Origin: Eucommia ulmoides
Lineage: Eukaryota; Streptophyta; Magnoliopsida; Garryales; Eucommiaceae
Direction of reading: 5' to 3'
Length of the DNA stretch: 64,000 bases
NCBI GenBank assembly: GCA_016647705.1
Contig: CM028336.1
Span: forward strand, 9,813,380 to 9,877,379
The notes under the pieces were generated by a model. The model did not search any database, had not been told where the DNA came from, and worked only from the letters and a program-made list of their open reading frames with translations. This document shows, one piece after another, positions 48,001-59,388 of the stretch. How positions within the stretch are numbered: position 1 is the first letter of the stretch; every line of letters starts with the position of its first letter. Both the position numbers and the translations under genes were made by a program.

Positions 48001-51000
48001 ACTGAATGCTAGTTCAACCGAAGAACAAGGAAATATGATATCATCGTCGATTGAAAAGACGGCATCTGTCTTCAAATCCTTGATTTCTTTGAATCTGTTG
48101 TTCAGACTGTCTTCCTTATTGATGTCAAATTTCAATTCAATGGGTCGACCATCTCTAGAATTTGATTTTAAAACATGGTTTAGAAACTCAATGAGAGAAT
48201 CTGAAGGAGGATCAGGCTCACTCCAGACTATATGTACAGAATCTAGGCCAGGGCATGATGCATAGTGAGAAATAGACTGCTTCAAAAGATCATTTCTCTT
48301 CCATGTGTTCATTAATATTGCATAGCCTTTCCTGCGATTCCAGCAACATAGGAAGAAATCGATTATTCTCGTAGGCACTGTTTGGTAAATCTTTTTTAAG
48401 TACTTCTATAATTACGAAAAGCTAATTGAACAAAAAAAATATTTTTACTCAAAAGAAAAATAAAAAATCGAAAATGCATGATAGCGTAAAGATAATATCT
48501 TAGTCTTATCAAGATATGCAACATGGGCAATATGAAATATGGGCTTTTGTGTGTGCAAGGAAGCAACAAAATCTGCAAATTCCCACATACATTGAAGTGC
48601 AAGAACCTAGTATATGTAAGTCGGCTGACCAAGCAAACCAACATTTCAACTTAATTTTCATGTTTGGTTCTTGATTCTGAATATGTTGCCCCGCCCCCCA
48701 CCCACCCCAAAACTAAAAGTCAGTCAAGCGCGAACGCAAATATTGGCGTTAATGGTGTCATCACAGTAGATTTTCTATTTCACAAAATACAAGCATAAAT
48801 ATGATCTTCTAATGTGGCCAGGAAAACATTTTGGGTGATTTGAAACCCCAGATTCCATATGTTTTCTCATTCCATGTTTTTAAAGCTATTACAATCTTAA
48901 TAATATCATTATCTATTATGTGTTTACTCTTTCTGCATCCGAAGAACTGAATTCCTCGATAAATTTTACTCCCCAGAATCGAGCTTATGCTCGGAAATAT
49001 GAGAACATTTTGGAACAGTATTACACCTTCCAAAGTTTTATTTTTGACAATTATGTATAACGAAAAAGAGTTGATATTAAAATAGTCGAGTGCCATCGTC
49101 GTGGCTTACTGAATAAAGTAACCCTGCGAGTAATACTTCCTATTGAGATTGACAAGTAGCATTTTCATATAAAACCAATAATCAAAATGAAATATGCAGA
49201 CTGAATTGATCAGACTGATTATAATTGTGTACAAACAGGATAACTAACGCAGAACACTAAAAGCTGGCCATGAATCCACAACCAATTCTCTACCTTCTCG
49301 TAGTAACCCAATGGGCTTAGCTCACTCTCAAAAGACGCCTTGTAAGAGGAAGATTACCCCTAGATTTCATATATAGCTCAGGATCAAGTAACACAAGAGA
49401 TTTGGGATTCAACACTTCCAAACCAAATGCATCCATATTGTTCAACTTCCAGGATCAATGTAGTGAAAATAAATTGCTACTCATTTTTTCCCCTGCAAAA
49501 AGTATCGAAGTTCTAACCCTTTTTTATCTTTAGTTTCGAGGTCAAAAAACATCTTAACTTTTCAGGTAGCCTATGTCAACCCTTATGGATCAATCTGCCG
49601 CCTAAGATCTTAGGCCATGCCATTCATATTTATTGAAATATTATATTTACGCGGTAATTTCTATTTTTGGTATCTTTATTGTAGAGCTTTATTAGCCTAT
49701 TTATTTCAATAGTATTCTTCTTAATTTAGCTTGCTCCTGCGGCTATATAATTAGGGGAATAAGACTTATTCTGAATGTACAAAACAATCAATATATTTTC
49801 TTTCTCTTCTCACTATATCCTTTATGGTATTTGTTGAAACAAATGAATTTTAATTTAATTTTTAGAATAGAAAGTACCAAATGTGTAAAATTGGTTTTTT
49901 CCTCAAAACCTTTTATCCCACATTGGTTGGGAGAGGTGAAAATAAAGTGGTTATCTAGGGGTATGTGAGACACTTGGGGTGTGCCCCAAGGGGTACCCAT
50001 ATTTTGTGGAGGGGAGAGGAGTTACATCCCTACCGGTTTACCACACGCGCGCGCCGCCGCCGCCGCCGTCCGGCCGTGCCGAGTCGAGTCGAGCGTGTGA
50101 TGAGGTGGCACTTATTTACTTTTTAGAAAAAAATTATTTAAAAATATTTTTTTTTAATTACAGTTTAATTAAAAAAAACTGTCAGAATTTTTTTTTTGAA
50201 ACCGTTGAAAACGTTTTAACGTTTTGATTAAAAAAAACAAAAAAAAACGTTTAAATATGATTTCAAACGTTTTAAATTATTAAATTCGGTTTTAAATTCA
50301 TTTTAACGGTTCAATTTTTTTTTTTTCCTATAAAAACCAGATTTGTTTCCTCAATTTTCAGAGAAAAAAATACCAGAACACTCGGCTTCCGTTCTGTTTC
50401 TGTTCCGGCTTCGTTTCTGTTTCTGTTCTGGCTTCGTTTCTGTTTCTGTTCCGGATTTGTTTCTGTTTCTGCTTCTGTTTCTGTTCCGAAACATTTTTTG
50501 GTTTGATCTTCCGGAATTGTTCCAATCGGTTCCGGTACTGTTTTTCAGTTCGATTTTGGTTTCCGAGCAGTTTGTTCGTTTTGCGAACAGTGTGTGGGGG
50601 TGTTTGGTTTTCGGGACTTCTACAGTGCAAAGAAAGTCCTAGACATAGGAGAATTCTGGGCTATTTTATCCTGGGGACGATGGGGCTAATACACTGCTTG
50701 CACGTTCTTGGGCAGAGCCGCGAAACGTCTTAAAGAGAGCGACCTAGTCCGCGACTCATCCCAAGAAATTTTGGTAAACTCGTTCTTTATTTATTTTCTA
50801 CAACAACAGTATCAGAGCCAATTTTTCCTACCCAAACCCTATCGACAGCCGTCACTAGCTGTTGAAACCACCAACCACCACCACCAAATGGCCACCACCA
50901 GCCCCAAAACCCTAGCCGCCGACCCCCGAAAAAGACAAGATGGCTCAACGGCATTGAGTTAAAGCCAGATATCAACGATCCTAAGTTTGCTCAATAGGAC

Positions 51001-54000
51001 TATGATAATTGTACCATCCTCGGGTGGATCTTCAATTCTATGGAGGAACAGATCTATAATATCTTCATGTTCCACGAGATTGTCAGCGGATTATGGTCTG
51101 CTCTTACGAAGATGTATAACTATTCTAGCAATGAATCACGGATCTTCGAGCTTTACTATGAGATTTCCCATGCCTCCCAGGCATCCTGGGGACTTTCAGT
51201 TGCAGATTACTTTGGCAACCTTCAATCTTGATGGGAGGAACTTGCGCAGTATGAACCTCTAAATGAATTCCCTGAGGATGCTGCTAAGATCAAAACCAAG
51301 TGCTAGAATCGTCAACACACATACCATTTCTTGATGGGTTTAAATCCGGAATACGAGAATCTTTGCAGTCAGATTTTGTACACATCACTGATGTCAGATC
51401 TATACAAGGCATTCTCTACCATTGACAACGATTCAAAACGCCGGTTCTTTCACCCACCAAAAGTCACTCCTTCAGTCCCTGAGCAAATGGCTTTTCCGAC
51501 TCCCTCTGGTCCGCAAATGGCCTTTCCAGCTCCCTCTAGTCCTCGCCCATCAGGTACGCGACCATACTGTTAGCACTGCCGAAAGTCTAGTCACAACATT
51601 GATCGTTGTTACAATCTTCATCCTGAATTGAAACCCCGAAACCTAAGAGAGAGGAAAGGAAGAGGAGAACCACATACTGGTGCTATTGCTGATATAGTCC
51701 CTAGTTCAACAGATCCTCCACTAACTCCCCTAGATATTTCCCACGTCCAAAACCAACTTGCCCAACTTCAGGCTCAATTAATCACTTTGGCATCATCTTC
51801 CGACCCCACGGCTGCTCTTGCCTCGAGTACTCCTATTGCTCTTCATGGTAAGTCTAGTCGCCCTACTTGGATTCTGGATTCCGGGGCTAACAATCACATG
51901 ACTGGTGAGTTTTCTACCTTCACCTCCCCTGTTTCGCCTATCAACCAATCTATATACATTGCCGATGGTACTTTTATCCCTATTCGTTGTCCAGGAGATG
52001 CTTGTTTGTCCCCTAATATCACTCTTCACTCTGTTTACTATGTTCCTAAATTTGTCTATAATCTTCTATCGGTTAGTCGTCTTGCTAAAAATCTTAACTG
52101 CGCAGTTGTTTTCTTACTTGATCGTTGCTTCTTGCAAGACCTGACTACGAGGAAGATTTTTGGCAGGGGATATGAACGCGATGGCCTCTACTACTTCGGC
52201 AGCCCTCCACCTCCACCCGTTTCGTCTTTTAGTATGCAAGCTTCTGCATTACCTATTTTTTATTCTTCTATGTGTTTTTTCAAAAATTTAAACTTATGGA
52301 ATGCCTGTCTGAGACATGCAAATTTTCAGTATTTGTGTTGGTTGTTTCCGTCTATTAATAAAGCTTGCAAGGACTTTAAATTTCAACGTGTGGTTTGTGA
52401 ATTGTCTAAACATACACGTACCTCTTATATTCCTCACATGCACCGTGCCTCCCAAGCATTTGATCTTATCCATTTAGATATTTGGGGACCTTCTCCTATT
52501 ACAGTCATTTCCAAACGCCGCTATTATATCACCTTCATAGATGATTATAGCTAGTGGACTCGGGTTTATTTGATGAAACACAAATCAGAGATTTACACTC
52601 ATTTTACCTACTTCCTTTAAATGATAAAAACCCAATATAAAACCATAGTGTGCAATATCAGATCAGATAATGGCCGGGAATACTTATTCGATGATTTTCG
52701 GGCCAAATCTTTTTGGCACACAACAGTTCTTATTCCTGCCTATCTCATTAATCGCACACCGAGCCGCGTCCTTACAGGCAAAACCCCCCTTCATATATTG
52801 CAACCCACTGACACCTTTTTCCCTATCTTACCCCTTGTCTTTAGTTGTACGTGTTTTGTCCAGAATCAGGACCCTACTCGTACCAAGTTAGATGATAAAT
52901 CTATCCGGTGTTTTTCCTTAACTATTCTTTCATGTCAAAAGGATATAGGTGCTACGATCCAGTTACCCACCGTACTTACCATTCTCTCGATGTTACGTTC
53001 CTCGAGACTGTACCCTACTTTTTCGATACTGTACCTTCTCCACCCATTGAGGCAGCCACTACCGAAAATATAGGTGCTACGATCCAGTTCCCCACCATAC
53101 TTACCATTCTCTCGATGTTACGTTCCTCGAGACTGTACCCTACTTTTCCGGTACTGTACCTTCTCCACCCATTGAGGCAGCCACTACCGAAGATCATACC
53201 TCACTTCTGCGTCCTATCCCTGTCTTAGATATATCTTCCCTGCCCATATCACCCCCACTACCTGACCCCTCACCCGCCCCCTTACGACTCTACTCCCGTC
53301 GTCCACGTGTCTCACATCCCCTACCGACATCTTCTCCGGACTCAGGTACATCTCCATCTCTGACCCTGTTCCCCGTCGTTACCCGACTCAGGAACATCGC
53401 CCACCATCCCACTATCTTCTTTCATGTTCTACTAATCATCCGATTTCCAAGTATTTGTCTTTTCAGGATCTCTCGGCTCAATATAAATCATTCCTTGGAC
53501 AACTTGATTCGGTTGTCATTCCTCGCTTCATTCATGAGGCCCTCCACAATCCAAAGTGGGTTGCCGCTATACAAGTAAAGATGGATGCCCTACAGCGGAA
53601 TTAGACATGGGACTTGATTGACTTGCCGACTGGTGAACGGCTGGTTGGTTGTAAGTGGGTCTTCAGTGTCAAATATCTGGCTGATGGATCGATTGATCAG
53701 TACAAAGCACGACTTGTTGCTAAGGGCTACACACAAATCCCAGGTAAAGACTTTGATGCCACCTTTACCCCGGTTACTAAGTTGACTATTGTCTGGCTCC
53801 TTGTTTCGTTAGCTGCATCCCATTCTTGGCCTCTGCACCAGTTGGATGTCAAGAATGTCTTCTTTAATGGTGACCTGACTGAGACTATCTATATGGAGCC
53901 TCCACCAGGATTTCGGACTCAGAGGGAGTATTCGGGCAAAGTCTGTCGACTCCGAAAATCCCACTATGGACTTAAGCAGTCTCCTCGTGCATGATTCAGC

Positions 54001-55524
54001 CGATTCAGCGAAGCCATCCTCACTATGGGTTTTACCCAGTGTCACTCGAATCATACTTGCTTCATCTATCACCAATACCAGGGACATTGCATCATTATCT
54101 CAATCTATGTGGATGACATTATTATCATAGGAGACGACGCACTTGGTATTCAGTATGTAAAAAATGATCTCGGACAGATTTTTGACATTAAGGATTTGGG
54201 TCATCTCCGCTACTTTCTCGGTATTGAGGTTGCTCGGTCTCGAAAAGGTATCTCCCTATCTCAGCGAAAATATGCCCTTGATCTTTTTCAGGATACTGGG
54301 ATGCTTGGATGTAGACTCGCCTCTACTCCCATGAATCCAAACCTTAATTTAACAACAGACTCAAGAGAATTATTATCAGATCTGTCAGTATATCAGCGAC
54401 TTGTGGGTTGCCTCATCTATTTGACTAATACAAGGCTAGATCTTACGTATGCTGTCAGCGTTGTGAGCCAGTTTATGCACTCACCACGTACATCACACCT
54501 GAATGTTGTCTACCATATCCTTCGGTACCTCAAAACATGCCCTGGTCTTGGGCCCTTTTATATGACAAGAGCACAGGAGGGACTCTCCTGCTTTACAAAT
54601 GCTGACTATGCAGGATCGAAGGACGATAGGCACCTAATCTCGTGGAAGAGTAAGAAGCAATTCATCGTCTCCCAATTTTCTGCTGAAGCTAAGTATCGTG
54701 ATATGGCTTAAGGAACGTGTGAACTCCTTTAGCTTCGTTCTCTTTTGACTAAGTTGGGTTTTCCTGTGAGAAACTCATCTAAGTTGTTCTGTGATAACAA
54801 GTCTGCCATAATGTTATCCTTCCTCAGATTCAGTCCTTCATGAAAAGACAAAACATATCGAGGTGGATATCCACTTCATTCGTGAGAAAGTTCGATCGGG
54901 AATCATCACACCAGTTTTCGTCCTATCTTCAGAACAGGCTATTGATATGTTCACTAAGTTTACAGGACCATCTCTTCATTAGTCAGCTATTAGCAAATTA
55001 GGGCTCATCAACATTTTCGCCCCAACTTGAGGGGGAGTGTTGAAATATTATATTTATATGTTAATTTATATTTTTGGTATCTTTATTATAGGGCTTTATT
55101 AGCCCATTTATTTCAATAGTATTCTTCCTAATTTTTCCTGCTTCTACGGCTATATAATTAGGGGAATAAGAATCATTTTGAATGTACAAAACAATCAATA
55201 TATTTTCTTTCTCTTCTCCCTATATCCTTTAATATCCACAAATATCATAGAAGAAATATCATTCAAACTCGGTAATAAACTAATAGAACATAAATACAGT
55301 GATTCCAGTTCCACACACTAACCAAGCAATGACTCCATGTTTAAAGCACAAACAAGAGGGGAAGAAAAAGGATGAAAATCAGTTCAAGCATGACACAAAT
55401 TAATGCAAATTACAATTAAACACTAAATTGGACTTGCTGCCATTAGCCAAACGAAGTCTTGAAGAGAGACTAAAAGCGTAAGTTGAAGATAGAAAAACTA
55501 AATCGAGTCATTAACACAGAAAAC

Positions 55525-55568
<44 letters not shown>

Positions 55569-55953
55569 AAGGACCGAGAAGTGTACGAGAACATCTGAAA
55601 GAGTAAACCGTCCAAATGATGCATTAAATAAAGGCAATTAATACAACTAATGACTCAAATTAACAGGATAATTTATTCAATGTAAAATTAACAAAGACAT
55701 GTGAGCAACCAATTGCAGGCCTAGATGATAAACAATATTAAACTGACCTCGATCCAGTAGAAAGACGAAAAGAGGCAGCATCATGGTGCTTCCATCCCAT
55801 AAACGATGCCGCACGACCAGCAAACACGATCATAGCGAACACTCCGCAGCAGCAGAGGAGCAGTTTGATCTTTACAGATCCGACGGCCGAGATTGCCCCC
55901 AACCGGCATCCCTGAGCCGTCCGACGGCTGAACAAACTCGCTCTCGTCACCAT
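45095..55953 (-). CDS. GMT1: GT64 glycosyltransferase, GMT1/EPC1-like
   Basis: In Arabidopsis this family member (GMT1, also called EPC1) adds mannose to glycosyl inositol phosphorylceramides in the Golgi. Five exons on the minus strand: 55748-55953, 47935-48331, 47171-47334, 46327-46397, 45095-45255; all GT-AG, phases consistent, 332 residues with no stop, the length of EPC1. The start is the ATG at 55953 (MVTRASLF). Residues about 29-47 (IKLLLCCCGVFAMIVFAGR) are a signal-anchor membrane segment. GYAILMNTWKR opens the GT64 domain; the metal-binding acidic triad is Asp164-166 in SIDDDIIFP. Later landmarks are GGWWSVWWMG, NCEDIAMSF and IGSTGISSL. Every intron carries at least one transposon, and intron 1 spans 7.4 kb. 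Expression effects are not visible from sequence. Confidence 0.92.
45311..45739. mobile_element. Tourist-like MITE in GMT1 intron 4 (copy 1)
   Basis: 429 bp flanked by TAA (45308-45310, 45740-45742). It is related over its whole length to 46497-46910: both have tgtttctgtt near the start, aacaaat(a/g)ttgca, gaaacaatttc and tttattggaagt(a/g)gaaacaga near the end. Confidence 0.78.
46497..46910. mobile_element. Tourist-like MITE in GMT1 intron 3 (copy 2)
   Basis: 414 bp flanked by TAA (46494-46496, 46911-46913). The ends ggccccgttgggtttcg and reversed ggtggcgtttggttag are inverted repeats. Same family and orientation as 45311-45739. Confidence 0.8.
47582..47896 (+). mobile_element. TRIM retrotransposon in GMT1 intron 2
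   Basis: 315 bp. The left LTR (47582-47674) ends ccaccctaca and is followed by the primer site tgatatcagagccc (47676). A purine tract, gagggggagat, precedes the right LTR (47778-47896), which starts tgttggatat and ends ccaccctaca. A 5-bp target duplication, taatg, flanks it exactly (47577-47581, 47897-47901). The left LTR is 26 bases shorter at its outer end. No coding sequence. Confidence 0.85.
49299..49414 (-). mobile_element. Solo LTR of the PLC-intron TRIM family, in GMT1 intron 1
   Basis: On the minus strand it starts tgttgaatccc and contains gagctatatatga, caaggcgtcttttgaga and cccattgggtta, matching the LTR at 27923-28038. Flanks cttct (49294-49298) and cttcc (49415-49419) are a likely 5-bp duplication with one change. 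Confidence 0.7.
49631..49824 (+). repeat. 5' LTR of the copia element
   Basis: 194 bp; its first bases are tattg where the 3' LTR has tgttg, so the conserved TG is mutated here. Confidence 0.88.
49832..50808 (+). mobile_element. Solo LTR inserted into the copia primer-binding site (977 bp)
   Basis: Starts tgttgaaacaaatg, ends ctacaacaaca, flanked by gtatt (49827-49831) and gtatc (50809-50813). It has its own TATA box, tataaaaa, at 50329-50336. A CpG-rich stretch, cgcgcgcgccgccgcc, is near 50046 and a run of ctgtttctgttccgg repeats at 50395-50490. Removing it restores a canonical copia primer site between tggtat and the bases after 50808. Confidence 0.85.
50888..51650 (+). pseudogene. copia gag remnant
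   Basis: Reads as a copia gag with NCTILGWIFNSMEEQI, then ESRIFELYYEI, and a zinc-knuckle remnant HCRKSSHNIDRCYNLHP, but with several in-frame stops (for example at the codons after FAQ, LQS, TKC and PYC). Cannot make protein. Confidence 0.75.
51650..52692 (+). pseudogene. copia protease and integrase remnant
   Basis: The protease motif WILDSGANNHMTG is intact near 51870. The pre-integrase region follows, then the integrase core with first Asp in IHLDIWGP and second Asp in RSDNGREY (about 52660). Right after that the sequence jumps to YLINRTPS, so the part with the catalytic Glu is deleted (about 200 bases compared with the family). Stops occur near 52552 and 52618. Confidence 0.8.
52946..53195 (+). 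repeat. 125-bp tandem duplication inside copia
   Basis: taggtgctacgatccagtt begins at 52946 and again at 53071, and the two 125-bp copies stay very similar through ctcgatgttacgttcctcg, gtaccttctccaccc and cattgaggcagccact. Confidence 0.85.
53590..54990 (+). pseudogene. copia reverse transcriptase and RNase H remnant
   Basis: Begins near TWDLIDLPTGERLVGCKWVF and continues with YKARLVAKGYTQ and LDVKNVFFNGDL, then a TGA at about 53992 where the family has Trp. A second open section (54025-54711) has the catalytic YVDDIII and a decayed RNase H (CFTNADYAGSKDD). Later stops end it. Confidence 0.85.
55038..55231 (+). repeat. 3' LTR of the copia element
   Basis: 194 bp, the same length as the 5' copy, directly after a gagggggag purine tract. 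Confidence 0.9.
55527..55564. repeat. (AG)n microsatellite in GMT1 intron 1
   Basis: About 19 AG units. Confidence 0.95.
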
Positions 55954-56662
55954 GTAACAAGTTCCCGCCCCCACGAGGCTAGAGATTCAGCGAAAAATAC
56001 TCGACTCGTTCGTTCCCTCCCGCACAGGAGAACAGATCCCATAAACAACGGATCAATCCGTCGCCGGCGATCGAAGTGATTCGAGGTTTTATTCGCGAGT
56101 TCAATTGCTCTTAACGGAAGTGAGGTGACGTCATCAATGGTGGCTCTCTCTCGATCCCGTCGAAGCTCTCTCTCGATCCTCCGTTGTATAGAAGAGGGGG
56201 GGGGGGGAGTTTATGGTGTGAAACAGGTAGTTAATTCGATGAAATCCAGCGGTTGATTACAACCGTCGATGATATTAGATATTCAATTGGGGCAATGTGA
56301 CGCCATTGGATGGATAAGTAGGCCCGGATGGTGGACCTTTTAGTTCAAAGCCCATCCCATGTGATTAAGACCGCTAATTATTTGAATTTTCAATTACGAT
56401 GGGCGTGAAAATATGTTGAATTTGACCTTGTGTAATATAATAACGAAGGGCGTGATAACATGTTGATTCCCAGCATTTCCTGCATTAGCTGCTGCAGTTT
56501 CAGTACCTTAGCCTTTTTTTTTATTTTTTATTAAACCGCCTAAAATAGAAAGGAAATCTGATGTCGACGTGATGTAATATAATACCACCGTCGTCGGGGT
56601 AATACCACCTAAATCACCTTAACTACAGTGAAATTCCACATAAATCTTCTTAATTTTTATAA
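55954..56662 (-). promoter_or_regulatory. GMT1 5' leader and promoter region
   Basis: The sequence upstream of the ATG is GC-richer and contains CT/GA-rich tracts (about 56140-56185) and a run of 12 G (56196-56207). No TATA box can be assigned with confidence. Confidence 0.5.
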
Positions 56663-58689
56663 GAGTTTATACCACTTACTTCTCCTATATTTTTGTCCTA
56701 AACCAAATACATCTGCGGTCATTTTATAAATATTAGTCAACTCCCTATAATTTTGCATTTAGATAATCAACTATCCCTGTCAATATATAATTACTAACAC
56801 AATATTTTTAATGACAAAAATGCCCTCAAATTAATTTGGCCTCAATTAAATGACACAAATGCTCTTTTTTATTTTAATATATTGGACAATTATACCCCTC
56901 TTGTGCAATTTAATATACTGGACAATTTAATATGTTATTTTTCCCTTAATTTCTTGATTTTTTATTGTTTCCTTCCATTTTTTAATTTTTTCTCCTACTG
57001 GTTCATTTTTGGGCTGTAATTTATTTCTTGTTTTCTACATTGCTTGTTTAATTTTTATTCAATGTTTGTTTTATTTATTTTAATGTAGATTCGTCTTACA
57101 CTGTTGTGATTTTATTTTATTTTTTGTTAATTTTTAATTTATACTCTTTAATTTCAACTCATCATAAACACAAAAATAACCAATCTAAAATCAACCTATA
57201 CCTGTTGCAAAAATCAGTCTAAAATTCACAAAAAAATTTGTTAAATACAACAAAAACAAACCACAAATCAACCAAACTTAATAGCATATAGCTGTTGCAA
57301 AAAAATACATCATTCCTAAAAAAATTACAGCTTCTTCATACATCATCCATTTCCAATAACTGCCGAAGTTTGACTTTCTTGCGATGGGGCAACAACTGGA
57401 TGCGGTGGTGGTGGTCTAAGAGGACAAGTCCTCTTGTTGTGACTAAATTGAGTGCAAATTTTGCACCTTATCGTCTGCCTAATCTTCCTATCAACTTCTT
57501 GAGGTGCAATCCCCTTGCATTTCTTCTCTGGGGTTCTTCATCTGCTCTTTTCCTTCTACTTAGCTTCGGTTGTCCAACTCCTCTTTTATACAAGGGTGGT
57601 TGGAGCATTTCGGAAAGATTGTACTTCCAGAGCTTGTGATGAGGAATTAGGTGGATCATCTCCTTATGCACAGCTAAGTAGGTATCCTTCGAGAAGGCTT
57701 TATCGCAATAATCTTCTACCCTTCCTCTATTATAATTGATGGCCCAGGCAGCATGCTTAGAAGGCACTCCACTAAACAACATTGATTTTGAACAAACTAC
57801 ACCAAACAACCTGAAGAAAAAAAAAACCAACAAATAGATATCAAACATATGCAAACTACACTAAATAGCCTGGTGTAAACTACACTAAATAGTCATTGAT
57901 TTTGAACAAACTACACTAAACGGCCTAAAAAAAATAATAATCAACAACTAACAAATGCAAACTACACTAAACAACCTGGTGTAAACTAGGCTAAATTGCC
58001 ATTGATTTTGAACAAACTACACTAAACAGCCGAAAATAAATGAATTATTTTTTAGATTTTTGTAGAACTTATCTGAGTTTACCGTTCGACGACGAGCGGA
58101 CGCAGCCTTCAACGAAATGGACGAGTTTCAAACGACGATGAGCTTCCGACGATAAACGAACAAGCCTTTGATGACGAGCTTCCGACGACGAACGGCATGA
58201 GCTTCTGACGACGAACGGATGAGCCTTCGACGGCAAGCTTCCGACGACGAGCAGCCTAACCTTCGACGACGAGCTTCCAACGACAAGCAGCCTTCAACGA
58301 ACAGACAAACCTCCAGCTCCGGCGGGGAAATGAAATGGCGAACTGAACAACCTTCTCTCACTCTCTCAAACAGCCACTGACATGACTTGATGGAGTGATG
58401 GAGTGAGTATACAAGAAATGACGTGGGGGGAAATGAAAAAAGGATGTCCACTTTTTTTATGTTGAAAAAAGTCAAATATCCAATCTATCTTGGAATTGGA
58501 AAGGAAAAGGGTTTAATAGTCATTTTAATTAAAAAAAATTAATTGTAAAAAGTCACATAAAAAATAAGGGGTATTAATGTCTTTTCATACAAAAAATTGG
58601 TCAAATGGAGTTGACTGGTATTTGTAAAATGACAAAGGAGGTATCTGGTTTAGGGCAAAAAGACAAGGGAGTTAAATGGTATAAAACCT
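56663..58689 (-). mobile_element. Mutator-like element remnant with long TIRs (about 2.0 kb)
   Basis: Ends are inverted repeats of about 90 bases: at the left gtttataccacttactt, cctaaaccaaatac and agtcaactcc; at the right, reversed, gttttataccatttaact, cctaaaccagatac and agtcaactcc. Inside is the C-terminus of a MULE transposase (57343-57854). Near 57780-58030 a roughly 118-bp motif (attgattttgaacaaactac) is repeated, and 58095-58310 is a run of gagcttccgacgacgaacgg-like units. A clear 9-bp target duplication was not found. Confidence 0.75.
57343..57854 (-). pseudogene. MULE transposase C-terminal fragment
   Basis: Contains a degenerate SWIM zinc finger (SGVPSKHAAWAI, where Cys is replaced by Ser), then GRVEDYCDKAFSKDTYL, the tail motif PPLYKRGVGQPKLSRRKRADE, and, after a frameshift near 57468-57472, a CCHC knuckle CKICTQFSHNKRTC ending at 57343. 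These are the last parts of MuDR-type transposases. The catalytic DDE core is missing, so it is not functional. Confidence 0.82.
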
Positions 58690-58864
58690 TTTTAAAATTA
58701 CCACGATGGCCCCCAGTCGGAGCTATTTTTAATGAATTGCCTATTTTACCCTTACTAAATCTAAAGTTAAAAAAATAGAAAAATTATAAAATAAATAAAA
58801 TAAAAAAATGAGATGTGCAATTACGTAGTTGCCCTAACCCATTTCTCTCTCTCTCTCTCTTTAT
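58690..58864. other. Short spacer before the RRM remnant
   Basis: AT-rich sequence with a CT-rich tract (58840-58862); no gene seen. Confidence 0.5.
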
Positions 58865-59388
58865 TTATTTATGCTTCTCTCTCCTCCTTTCTTTATTTGC
58901 ACCCCCGACAAACCAAACATCACAGCACCACCACCGAACGAAACAACACCGCCACTTCTTCATTTGAAAACGACGAAGACAGACTTAATCAAAGCTTTCA
59001 CTCAAATTAGAGATTTGGCTTCCGTTTATATCTGCAAGAATAAATTCACCTAGAAATCTCTCAATTTCTACCACCCCTTTCATGACAATTTCTCTTTCTC
59101 TATCTCTTCCAGATTCATCGATGTGTAGGTGATTGATTCTCACTTGAAAAAAATTGGTAAGTTTATTTGTCAGATTAACTCGTTGTTTCAAAATTCAACA
59201 TCAAAAGCCATGAAAATCCTAAACCACGCTGATGAACAATTAACAGTTACTCTGCAAAAGTGAGATGATCATGAAGAACGATAATGGAAAATTGAGAGGT
59301 TTTGGATTTGTCAATTTTGATTCTCATGAAAACGCTCTGAAGGCCATGGCAACACTCAATAGTGCACTAATCGGTAAGGCCCTGTTTT
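58865..59388 (+). pseudogene. RRM protein remnant, poly(A)-binding-protein-like
   Basis: Two pieces look like RNA-recognition motifs: KTDLIKAFTQIRDLASVYICKN (near 58970-59035, split here for brevity as TDLIKAFTQI and ASVYICKN), and GKLRGFGFVNFDSHENALKA (near 59280-59345), whose GFGFVNF is an RNP1 core. Stops and frame changes lie between them. The second ends at GKALF, where a chromovirus LTR begins. The parent family is only suggested by resemblance. Confidence 0.45.

Larger units (their letters stand above)
49631..55231 (+). mobile_element. Ty1/copia retrotransposon in GMT1 intron 1, decayed
   Basis: Two 194-bp LTRs at 49631-49824 and 55038-55231 share nearly all sequence (ttggtatctttatt, ggctatataattagggg, caatatattttctttctc). 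The primer site TGGTATCAGAGCC followed the left LTR directly but is now split by a solo LTR (49832-50808). A purine tract, gagggggag, ends at 55037. Flanks atatt (49626-49630) and atatc (55232-55236) are a 5-bp duplication with one change. The element is inverted relative to GMT1. Coding remnants carry many stops and a deletion in integrase. Confidence 0.9.

Noticed and set aside
50040-50085. CpG-rich cgcgcg/gccgcc stretch as a CpG island or promoter
   Set aside because: It lies inside the solo LTR at 49832-50808 and is too short to support a host promoter.
55783-56079. Plus-strand 98-codon frame opposite GMT1 exon 1
   Set aside because: Antisense shadow of a real exon with signal-anchor sequence and a matching splice donor.
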